Positions 8,519-15,070 of a stretch of 18,678 nt of DNA are shown one piece after another. The position numbers and the translations under genes were made by a program. Each line of letters opens with the position of its first letter. Positions within the stretch are counted from its first letter, which is position 1. The stretch comes from an uncultured Collinsella sp. (lineage in GTDB: Bacteria > Actinomycetota > Coriobacteriia > Coriobacteriales > Coriobacteriaceae), in assembly GCA_900545055.1 (NCBI GenBank), contig UQXP01000035.1, forward strand, positions 1 to 18,678. Reading direction: 5' to 3'. The notes beneath the pieces are model-generated. The model had not been told where the DNA came from, ran no database searches, and saw only the letters and a program-made list of their open reading frames with translations.

Positions 8519-8749
8519 CTAAAGAGCGTCAGGGTCGACGTCGTTCTCGTCTTCCCAAAACAAGTCGTTCAACGTAACGCGTAGCGCTTTACAGATTGCC
8601 ACGCACAAATTGAGCGTGGGGTTGTAGCCGCCCGCCTCGATCAGGCCGATGGTCTGGCGCGTAACGCCCACGGCTTGGGCTAAATCGGCTTGCGAAAGGC
8701 CGGCCGTCGCGCGCGCCGCCTTCATGCGAAGGTTTTTCTTACCTGGCAT
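8519..8749 (-). CDS. Small XRE/Cro-type transcription regulator
   Basis: A 76-residue DNA-binding protein consisting of almost nothing but one helix-turn-helix: AARATAGLSQADLAQAVGVT then RQTIGLIEAGGYNPTLNLCV, ending in LNDLFWEDENDVDPDAL. It matches the compact XRE regulators of YozG type. The start ATG at 8749 has AAAGGAA just upstream; the open frame continues to 8809, but that would read through its own promoter. It is the first gene of the two-gene unit with the membrane protein at 7925. Its promoter (8798-8826) is flanked by three copies of a TGACAGATATA-like site, which fits autoregulation. Confidence 0.92.
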   Translation of the reverse strand: MPGKKNLRMKAARATAGLSQADLAQAVGVTRQTIGLIEAGGYNPTLNLCVAICKALRVTLNDLFWEDENDVDPDAL

Positions 8750-8770
8750 AAAGTTCCTTTCGTGGTAATG

Positions 8771-8838
8771 GACAGATATCCGTTGCAACATGACAGAAAT
8801 ATATTGCATATATCAGACAATGTCAACTATATCTGTCA
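8771..8838 (-). promoter_or_regulatory. Promoter of the XRE unit with repeated operator sites
   Basis: On the minus strand, TTGACA (8826-8821) and TATATT (8803-8798) are separated by exactly 17 nt, a near-consensus housekeeping promoter. Three related sites surround it: TGACAGATATA (8838-8828) before the -35, its inverted form overlapping the -10 (8791-8803), and ATATCTGTC (8779-8771) downstream. Binding at these sites would block the promoter. The XRE protein is the obvious candidate ligand, by inference. Confidence 0.75.
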
Positions 8839-8901
8839 TTATGGAAACCATATTCGTCATCGCCATGCGGACATTACAACTTCGGTTCGCTATTCAAACT
8901 T

Positions 8902-9003
8902 ACTCGGACAGAACCGACTCGGTTTTGTCCGAGTAAACTCGAGCATAAACTGATTCATGCGATACAATTAACTCGGACAAAACCGAGTCGGAAGGAACCG
9001 AGT
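8902..9003 (+). promoter_or_regulatory. Four-site palindromic operator array of the first ATPase gene
   Basis: The 18-bp palindrome ACTCGGACAAAACCGAGT (6-bp arms, 6-bp spacer) occurs exactly at 8971-8988, as its exact reverse complement at 8917-8934, with 2 mismatches at 8902-8919 and with 4 mismatches at 8986-9003. Sites come in two pairs; within each pair the second starts 15 bp after the first (3-bp overlap), and the pairs are 69 bp apart. The -10 TACAAT (8963-8968) lies right before the third site, and the fourth contains the ribosome binding site AAGGAA. Confidence 0.85.
8963..8968 (+). promoter_or_regulatory. -10 element of the first ATPase gene
   Basis: TACAAT would start transcription near 8975, inside the third operator copy. 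No good -35 is seen (CGAGCA at 17 nt). Confidence 0.5.
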
Positions 9004-9005
9004 AA

Positions 9006-10388
9006 GTGGAATTCATTGGCAGGGAGCGTGAGCTCGCCCGTATTAAGAAAACGCTCAAAGCACCCGAGCAGCGCAATGTTCTCATTTACGGCAGGCGTCG
9101 CGTCGGAAAAAGTGAGCTCATCAAGCAGGCGCTAACCGATTTGTCGGACGTCGCAACGGTCTATTACGAGTGCCGCCAAACCTCCGAGGCAGACAACCTC
9201 GAGAGTCTGTCCGTCCTTGTTGCTGAAGCGCTGAGCTTTCCTCCGCTCGCCTTCGCAGGCATCCGCGAGCTCATCGAATTTCTGTTTGCCCAAGCCAAAG
9301 ACAAGAACATTACCCTCGTTCTCGACGAATACCCCTACTTGAGAGATGCGGTTAAAGGCTTAGACAGCATTCTTCAGACCTCAATCGACGCTCACAGGGA
9401 AGACTCACGTTTAAACATTGTCCTGTGCGGCTCCTACGTTGAGATTATGAAATCCCTCATCGAGCATGAAAGCCCCCTCTACGGGCGAATTGATCTCGCG
9501 CTTGAGCTTAAGCCCATGGATTACTTTGACGCTGCGAAGTTCTATCCCGCGTTCTCGCCCGAGGACAAGGTGCGGCTCTATAGCGTTTTTGGCGGCATCC
9601 CCTTTTACAATCGCCTCATCGATCAATCCCAAAGCGTACGCGACAACATCATCGAGCTCGTCACGGAACCTGGTGCCCGCTTAGAAAGCGAGGTGCCGTC
9701 CTATCTCAACGCCGAGATCTCGAAGATGACCAACGCCAACGAAGTTTTCGGGGCTCTCGTACAAGGTTACTCCCGTTGGGGGGACGTGCTGGCACAGTCG
9801 CACGTCTCGAGCGGTCCGGCCATGGCAGACGTGCTCGACAAGCTCATGTCACTCGAAATCGTCCAAAAGCGTGCACCCATCAACGACCCTACGAACAAGC
9901 GCAAGTCTGGCTACTTTGTAGTGGACCCGCTTTCGCTCTTTTACTATCGCTATGTTTTCCGCAATGCCTCAGCGCGTCAGCTGCTCGACCCGGAAGTCTT
10001 CTATGATCGTCACATCTCCCAAGACTTCGAGGAAAACTACGTTCCTCATATGTTCGAGGAGATCTGCCGTCAATACCTCGTGCGGCAGAACAGGACCGGC
10101 AAGATCGAACCGGCTTTCGACGCCATAGGCAAGTACTGGTACGACGATCCCGCAAACAAAACGAGCGGCGAATTCGATGTGGTAACGCAAGACCCCGAGG
10201 GCTACGCCTTCTACGAAGCAAAGTTCCGCAAATCCCCCGTCACGCAAAAAATGGTCGACGAGGAAATCGCCCAAGTCGAGGCAACGGGGCTCAAGTGCCA
10301 TCGTTATGGATTCTTCTCCCGTTCGGGCTTCGAAGCTGGCGAAAGCGATCGAACCGTCTTCATCGACCTGCCGCAGATGTTTGGATAG
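9006..10388 (+). CDS. AAA-type ATPase with DUF234/PD-(D/E)XK C-terminus
   Basis: A 460-residue protein of the ATPase_2/DUF234 group (MNS clade of STAND-like NTPases). Walker A is GRRRVGKS at 29-36, Walker B LVLDEYP at 104-110. A winged-helix region (about 255-310) has 'SHVSSGPAMADVLDKLMSLE' and 'FVVDPLSLFYYRYVF'. The C-terminal domain has EFD at 389-391 and EAK at 404-406, the D...ExK core of PD-(D/E)XK folds; the catalytic residues look intact, so nuclease activity is possible. The start is GTG 9006 with AAGGAA (8992-8997) 8 nt upstream; the protein then begins EFIGREREL, normal for the family. It stands alone, with an elaborate repeat operator (8902-9003). The group has no firm function; roles in defence, regulation or mobile-element control have been suggested. 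Autoregulation through the winged helix is inference. Confidence 0.88.
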   Translation: MEFIGRERELARIKKTLKAPEQRNVLIYGRRRVGKSELIKQALTDLSDVATVYYECRQTSEADNLESLSVLVAEALSFPPLAFAGIRELIEFLFAQAKDKNITLVLDEYPYLRDAVKGLDSILQTSIDAHREDSRLNIVLCGSYVEIMKSLIEHESPLYGRIDLALELKPMDYFDAAKFYPAFSPEDKVRLYSVFGGIPFYNRLIDQSQSVRDNIIELVTEPGARLESEVPSYLNAEISKMTNANEVFGALVQGYSRWGDVLAQSHVSSGPAMADVLDKLMSLEIVQKRAPINDPTNKRKSGYFVVDPLSLFYYRYVFRNASARQLLDPEVFYDRHISQDFEENYVPHMFEEICRQYLVRQNRTGKIEPAFDAIGKYWYDDPANKTSGEFDVVTQDPEGYAFYEAKFRKSPVTQKMVDEEIAQVEATGLKCHRYGFFSRSGFEAGESDRTVFIDLPQMFG

Positions 10389-10425
10389 GACAGGCTCCTC
10401 CCGCATCCCGAGCATTCATTATCTA

Positions 10426-10443
10426 ATCGAACGATTGTTCGAT
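10426..10443. promoter_or_regulatory. Perfect LexA-type SOS box upstream of the topoisomerase operon
   Basis: ATCGAACGATTGTTCGAT is an 18-bp palindrome with 7-bp arms around GATT. Its core TCGAAC-N4-GTTCGA matches the Gram-positive/actinobacterial LexA box (CGAAC-N4-GTTCG). It ends 14 bp before the -35 of the promoter at 10458-10486 and lies 38 nt after the first ATPase gene. No T-tract follows, so it is not a typical terminator. Confidence 0.65.
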
Positions 10444-10457
10444 GGATTTCGTGTTGG

Positions 10458-10486
10458 TTGGAATCGCCCACGGGCTGGGCTATGCT
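10458..10486 (+). promoter_or_regulatory. Promoter of the topoisomerase operon
   Basis: TTGGAA (10458-10463) and TATGCT (10481-10486) are spaced by 17 nt, 54 nt upstream of the ATG at 10541. Confidence 0.6.
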
Positions 10487-10540
10487 ACCTTGACTATCTA
10501 TATGACTTAAACGCAGCAAAGGAGCACCGAGAGAGCGAGT

Positions 10541-12538
10541 ATGGCAAAAAACACCGCAAACTATGGTAACGACAGTATCCGCCAGCTCAAGGACGAGGAG
10601 CGCGTACGCCTGCGCCCCGCCGTCATCTTTGGCTCGGACGGACTCGACGGCTGCGCGCATGCCGCCTTCGAGATCCTGTCCAACGCCGTTGACGAGGCGC
10701 GCCAGGGCTACGGCAAGCTCATCACCCTTACCGCCTTTCGCGATGGCTCCATTCAGGTAGAGGACAACGGCCGCGGCTGCCCGCTCGACTGGAACCCCTC
10801 CGAGAAGCGCTTTAACTGGGAACTCGTCTTTTGCGAGCTCTATGCCGGCGGCAAGTACAACAACAACCAGGGCGGCGACTACGACTTCTCGCTCGGCACC
10901 AACGGCCTGGGCTCGTGCGCGACCCAGTACGCCTCCGAGTACATGGACGTTACCGTCTGGCGTGACGGTAACAAATACTCCTTACACTTTAAGAAGGGCA
11001 AGGTTGTCGGCGCCAAGAAGAAGGCACTCGAAATTGAGCCCAGCGACGAGGACCGCACCGGCACCACTATCAAGTGGCGCCCCGATCTTGAGGTCTTTAC
11101 CTCGATTAGTATTCCCCGCGATTGGTATCGCGAGACCATGCGCCGTCAGGCCGTGGTCAACGCCAACGTGACCTTCCGCCTGCGCATTGAGGGCGACGAT
11201 GGCGAGTTTTCCGAAGAGGACTTTTGCTATCCCAAGGGCATCGAGGACTACGTGCTCGAGAAGGTCGGTACCGACTACCTTACCGAGCCCTTCTTTATCG
11301 AGGCCGACCGTCGCGGTCGCGATCGCGAGGACCTGCCCGATTACAACGTAAAAATCACCGCATGCATGTGCTTCTCGCGCACCTTCATGATGCAGGAGTA
11401 CTACCACAACTCATCGTGGCTCGAGAACGGCGGTTCGCCCGAAAAGGCCGCCCGCAGCGCTTTGACCAGCGCCATCGATGCCTACATTAAGCAACAGGGC
11501 AAATACAACAAAAACGAGAGCGGCGTTAAGTGGCAGGACGTCCAGGACTGCCTGGTGCTGGTGACCAACTGCTTCTCCACCCAGACGTCCTACGAGAACC
11601 AGACCAAAAAGGCCATCAATAACCGCTTTATCCAGCAGGCCATGACGGCATTCTTTAAGGAGCGCCTCTCGACCTACTTGATCGAGAACAAAGACGCCGC
11701 CAACAAGATCATGGAGCAGGTGCTCATCAACAAGCGCTCGCGCGAGAACGCCGAGAAGACGCGCCAGAGCATCAAGACCAACCTGCAGCAGAAGACCGAC
11801 ATGGCCAACCGCGTGCAGAAATTCATCGACTGCCGCTCCAAGGACAAGAGCCGTCGCGAGATCTACATCGTAGAGGGCGACTCGGCAGCGGGCGCCATTC
11901 GCACCTCGCGCGATGCCGAGTTCCAAGGCGTTATGCCCGTCCGCGGCAAGATCCTCAACTGCCTGAAGGAGGACTATCCGCGCATCTTTAAGTCCGACAT
12001 CATCATGGACCTCATGCGCGTACTGGGCTGCGGTGTGGAGATCAAGGACAAGCGCATCAAGAACCTGGGCGCCTTTGACCTGGACAACCTCAACTGGAAC
12101 AAGGTCATCATCTGTACGGACGCCGACGTCGACGGTTATCACATCCGCACGCTCGTGCTCACCATGCTCTACCGCCTGGTGCCCACACTTATCGACGAGG
12201 GTTACGTGTATATCGCCGAGTCGCCGCTCTACGAGATCAACTGCAAAGAGAAGACCTACTTTGCCTACACCGAGCTCGAAAAGAACGGCATCCTCAAGGA
12301 GATCGGCGACCAGAAGTGTTCCATCAACCGCTCCAAGGGTCTTGGCGAGAACGACCCGGACATGATGTGGCTCACCACCATGAACCCCGAGACGCGTCGC
12401 CTGATTAAGGTGGAGCCCGAGGACGTCACCAAGATGGAGACCATGTTTAACCTGTTGCTGGGCAACGACGAAGCGGGCCGCAAGCGCCATATCTCCGAGC
12501 ACGGCAAGGAATATCTGGACCAGCTGGACCTGCAATAG
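10541..12538 (+). CDS. Divergent type IIA topoisomerase, subunit B (GyrB/ParE-like)
   Basis: A 665-residue ATP-driven subunit that pairs with the product of 12584. The N-terminal GHKL ATPase has E44 and N48 (FEILSNAVDEA), DNGRG in VEDNGRGCP (about 73-81), GTNGLG lid glycines, and the Q-loop ENQTK. The TOPRIM domain has E445 in IVEGDSAAG and D527/D529/D531 in TDADVDG, all metal ligands present; the C-terminus has NRSKGLGEN. It differs from housekeeping GyrB: no GMYIG near the start (RPAVIFGSDG instead) and VEGDSAAGAIRTSRD in place of VEGDSAGG. It is therefore a second, divergent topoisomerase of a kind seen in Coriobacteriia and Clostridia. AAAGGAG (10518-10524) is 16 nt before the ATG, too far; no other in-frame start exists upstream, so GAGAG (10530 onward) may serve. 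The promoter carries a possible LexA box. Confidence 0.9.
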   Translation: MAKNTANYGNDSIRQLKDEERVRLRPAVIFGSDGLDGCAHAAFEILSNAVDEARQGYGKLITLTAFRDGSIQVEDNGRGCPLDWNPSEKRFNWELVFCELYAGGKYNNNQGGDYDFSLGTNGLGSCATQYASEYMDVTVWRDGNKYSLHFKKGKVVGAKKKALEIEPSDEDRTGTTIKWRPDLEVFTSISIPRDWYRETMRRQAVVNANVTFRLRIEGDDGEFSEEDFCYPKGIEDYVLEKVGTDYLTEPFFIEADRRGRDREDLPDYNVKITACMCFSRTFMMQEYYHNSSWLENGGSPEKAARSALTSAIDAYIKQQGKYNKNESGVKWQDVQDCLVLVTNCFSTQTSYENQTKKAINNRFIQQAMTAFFKERLSTYLIENKDAANKIMEQVLINKRSRENAEKTRQSIKTNLQQKTDMANRVQKFIDCRSKDKSRREIYIVEGDSAAGAIRTSRDAEFQGVMPVRGKILNCLKEDYPRIFKSDIIMDLMRVLGCGVEIKDKRIKNLGAFDLDNLNWNKVIICTDADVDGYHIRTLVLTMLYRLVPTLIDEGYVYIAESPLYEINCKEKTYFAYTELEKNGILKEIGDQKCSINRSKGLGENDPDMMWLTTMNPETRRLIKVEPEDVTKMETMFNLLLGNDEAGRKRHISEHGKEYLDQLDLQ

Positions 12539-12583
12539 CAGCAAATCGATAACGACGGCCCATAAGAAGTTCAAGAGGAAATC

Positions 12584-14824
12584 GTGGCAAAGAAGAAGAC
12601 GAAGAACCAGCCAAAGAAAAAGCAGGTCAACGCCGAGAACGTCATCGGCCTGCACTCCGAGGTCACTGATCAGCCGATTACGCAGACGCTCGAGGTCAAC
12701 TACATGCCCTACGCCATGAGCGTCAACGTCTCGCGTGCGTTCCCCGAGATCGACGGTTTTAAGCCCTCGCACCGCAAGCTGCTCTACACCATGTACAAGA
12801 TGGGTCTGCTCAAGGGCGAGCGCCAGAAGAGCGCCAACATCGTGGGTCAGACCATGAAGCTCAACCCGCACGGCGACGCCGCGATCTACGAGACGATGGT
12901 GCGCCTGGCGACGGGCAACGAAGCGCTGCTTGCCCCCTTCGTAGAGTCGAAGGGCAACTTTGGCAAGTACTATTCGGGCGACCTGAGCTACGCCGCCTCG
13001 CGTTATACCGAGGCCAAGCTCTCCCCCATCAGCGCCGAGATCTTCAAGGACATCGACAAGGATCCGGTCGACTTCGTCGACAGCTACGACGGCGCCATGA
13101 AGGAGCCGCGCCTGCTGCCCACCACGTTTCCCAACATCCTTGTCTCGGCCAATAAGGGCATCGGCGTCGCCATGGCATCCGACATCTGCGGCTTCAACCT
13201 CAACGAGGTCTGTACTGCCACCATGCACTACCTGCAGGATCCCGACTGCGACCTGCTCGAGTACATGCCCATGCCCGACTTCTCGACCGGCGGCGAGATT
13301 ATCTACCGTCGCGAGGAGATGGAGAAGATCATCGAGACCGGCCTTGGCAGCTTCCAGATTCGCTCCCGCTGGCGCTGGATTCCCGAAGAGCGCATCATCG
13401 AGGTGTACGAGATTCCCTACACCACCAAGACCGATGTCATCATCGAGCGCATCGTCAAGCTCTCCAAGGAGGGCAAGGTCAAGGAGATCGCCGACATCCG
13501 CGATGAGACCGACCTTTCGGGTCTGCGCATCGCCATCGACCTTAAGCGCGGCGTCGACCCCGACAAGCTCATGGCCAAGCTCTATCGCTCGACCACGCTG
13601 CAGGATTCGTTCTCGTGCAACTTCAACGTGCTGGTCGATGGTTACCCTCGCGTTATGGGCGTGCGCCAGATTCTGCACGAGTGGGTCAAGTGGCGTATTG
13701 AGTCCACGCGTCGCCGCATTAACTTTGACCTGGGCAAAAAGTCCGAGCGCCTGCACCTGCTGCACGGCCTCGAGGCGATCTTGCTCGACATCGACAAGGC
13801 CATCGCCATCATCCGCGGCACCAAGCTCGAAGCCGAGGTCGTGCCCAACCTTATGAAGGGTTTCGACATCGACGAGACCCAGGCCGAGTTTGTTGCCGAG
13901 CTTAAGCTCCGCAACATCAACGAGGAGTACATCCTCAACCGCACCAAGGACATTGCCAAGCTTGAGGGCGAGATTGCCGAGCTTGAGGAGATCCTCTCCA
14001 GCGAGGAGAACATCAAGAAGGTCATCAGCGACGAGCTGGCCGCGGTCAACAAGAAGTACGTGATGCCGCGCCGCACGGGCAGGATCGAGCCCCACGAGGT
14101 CATCGAGGTAAGCCTGGAGCCCGAGGTCGAGGAGTACCCGGTTACCATCATGCTCTCGCGCGATGGCTATCTTAAGAAGATGACGGACCGCGTGCTCAAG
14201 AAGGCGACCACGCTCAAGTACAAGGACGGCGACAAACCCTTTATCGAGTTCCCGTCCTCCAATACGCACGAGCTGCTCGTGTTTACCAACAAGAGCCAGG
14301 TGTATAAGTGCAAAGTCGCGGCGTTTGAGGATACCAAGTCGGCACAGCTGGGCTCGTACCTGCCGACCGATCTCGAGATGGAACCCGACGAGAGCGTCAT
14401 CTGGGTCATCGACCCCGAGGACTACAAGGCCGACGTGCTGTTTGTCTTTGAGAACGGCCGCGTGGTGCGCGTCGCGCTTTCTGGATACGTCACCAAGACC
14501 AACCGCAAGCGCCTCAAGAACGCCATTTACGGTGGCAGCAAGCTGCTGTATGCCCAGGTACTCAAGGAAGATCGCGACATCGCGCTGGTCTCGAGCGACT
14601 ATCGTTTGATGAACTTCAACACGTCGCTGCTCAAGACCAAGACGACCACCAACACGCAGGGCGTCCAGGCCTTTACCGCCAAGAAGGGCCGCTCGGTCAC
14701 CACCGTCGGCACGACCGAGGAAATCCTTGGCGCCGGCGTCTCGGCCGAGAAGTTCACCGCGCAGAGCCTCCCCTCCGCCGGTGCCCTTATGAAAGAAAAC
14801 GACATGCCGAGCCTGTTTGACTAG
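12584..14824 (+). CDS. Divergent type IIA topoisomerase, subunit A (GyrA/ParC-like)
   Basis: A 746-residue DNA-cleaving subunit. After a Lys-rich start (MAKKKTKNQPKKK) it has DGFKPSHRKLLY, the winged-helix segment with HGDAAIYETMVRL (96-108) and the catalytic Y141 in AASRYTEAKL. The coiled-coil (about 410-500) and a beta-pinwheel-like C-terminal domain (about 520-735) follow. No GyrA box (QRRGGKG type) is seen in the C-terminal domain, so it should relax or decatenate rather than supercoil. The quinolone-determining residue equal to E. coli S83 is A99, and D87 is E103. It starts at GTG 12584 with AGAGGAA (12574-12580), 45 nt after subunit B, in the same operon. In the family these two form the A2B2 enzyme. 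The substrate specialty of this second pair is unknown. Confidence 0.9.
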   Translation: MAKKKTKNQPKKKQVNAENVIGLHSEVTDQPITQTLEVNYMPYAMSVNVSRAFPEIDGFKPSHRKLLYTMYKMGLLKGERQKSANIVGQTMKLNPHGDAAIYETMVRLATGNEALLAPFVESKGNFGKYYSGDLSYAASRYTEAKLSPISAEIFKDIDKDPVDFVDSYDGAMKEPRLLPTTFPNILVSANKGIGVAMASDICGFNLNEVCTATMHYLQDPDCDLLEYMPMPDFSTGGEIIYRREEMEKIIETGLGSFQIRSRWRWIPEERIIEVYEIPYTTKTDVIIERIVKLSKEGKVKEIADIRDETDLSGLRIAIDLKRGVDPDKLMAKLYRSTTLQDSFSCNFNVLVDGYPRVMGVRQILHEWVKWRIESTRRRINFDLGKKSERLHLLHGLEAILLDIDKAIAIIRGTKLEAEVVPNLMKGFDIDETQAEFVAELKLRNINEEYILNRTKDIAKLEGEIAELEEILSSEENIKKVISDELAAVNKKYVMPRRTGRIEPHEVIEVSLEPEVEEYPVTIMLSRDGYLKKMTDRVLKKATTLKYKDGDKPFIEFPSSNTHELLVFTNKSQVYKCKVAAFEDTKSAQLGSYLPTDLEMEPDESVIWVIDPEDYKADVLFVFENGRVVRVALSGYVTKTNRKRLKNAIYGGSKLLYAQVLKEDRDIALVSSDYRLMNFNTSLLKTKTTTNTQGVQAFTAKKGRSVTTVGTTEEILGAGVSAEKFTAQSLPSAGALMKENDMPSLFD

Positions 14825-14860
14825 GACGACGGCAACGAGATCGTTAGATACTTCGCAAAG

Positions 14861-14909
14861 CGACGAGGCCCGGAACGCAACGTCATTGCGCCCGGGACTC
14901 GTCGTTTTT
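14861..14909 (+). terminator. Terminator of the topoisomerase operon
   Basis: CGACGAG (14861-14867) pairs with CTCGTCG (14898-14904), then CCCGG (14869-14873) with CCGGG (14892-14896), and an inner CGCAA/TTGCG; a GTTTTTC tract follows. It lies 37 nt after the subunit A stop. Confidence 0.88.
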
Positions 14910-14920
14910 CTTCTCAACTA

Positions 14921-14969
14921 TTTTTTAACGCAGATAAATTGATTTCTGCTTATTTTTCTGCGTAAAAAA
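14921..14969. repeat. AT-rich inverted repeat upstream of the second ATPase
   Basis: TTTTTTAACGCAGA (14921-14934) and TCTGCGTAAAAAA (14957-14969) are reverse complements except for one missing A. The 22-nt spacer has another TTTCTGC that can pair with GCAGA, giving two alternative hairpins. It may hold the promoter and an operator for the gene at 15071 (weak TTGATT/TAAAAA spacing 18), but this is not certain. Confidence 0.55.
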
Positions 14970-15005
14970 TGTCAGCGCCACTGCTTCGATGCCCTTTGGT
15001 CAGTC

Positions 15006-15062
15006 GTTAGCAAAACTTGCAAAAGTTAGCAAAACTTGCAAAAATTAGCAAAACTTGCAAAG
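15006..15062 (+). repeat. Three 19-bp tandem repeats ahead of the second ATPase gene
   Basis: GTTAGCAAAACTTGCAAAA is repeated at 15006-15024, 15025-15043 and 15044-15062 with only two changes, both in the last copy (first base A, last base G). Each unit contains the small palindrome GCAA-AAC-TTGC. The last copy runs into the ribosome binding site AAGGAG (15060-15065), 9 nt before the ATG. The layout is that of an iteron-like operator. Confidence 0.9.
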
Positions 15063-15070
15063 GAGCCACC

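Noticed and set aside
8900..9085. A minus-strand frame over the palindrome array
   Set aside because: Its translation only reflects the repeated palindromes (SVLSE...), and it overlaps the ATPase start.
11411..14917. A 1168-codon open frame on the minus strand across the topoisomerase genes
   Set aside because: It is antisense to two well-supported genes, has no ribosome binding site or domain, and arises from codon bias of GC-rich genes (rare TTA, CTA and TCA in the sense frame).
15017..15070. N-terminal extension of the second ATPase from a TTG codon
   Set aside because: It would translate the tandem repeats (QKLAKLAK...), and a good ribosome binding site points to ATG 15071.
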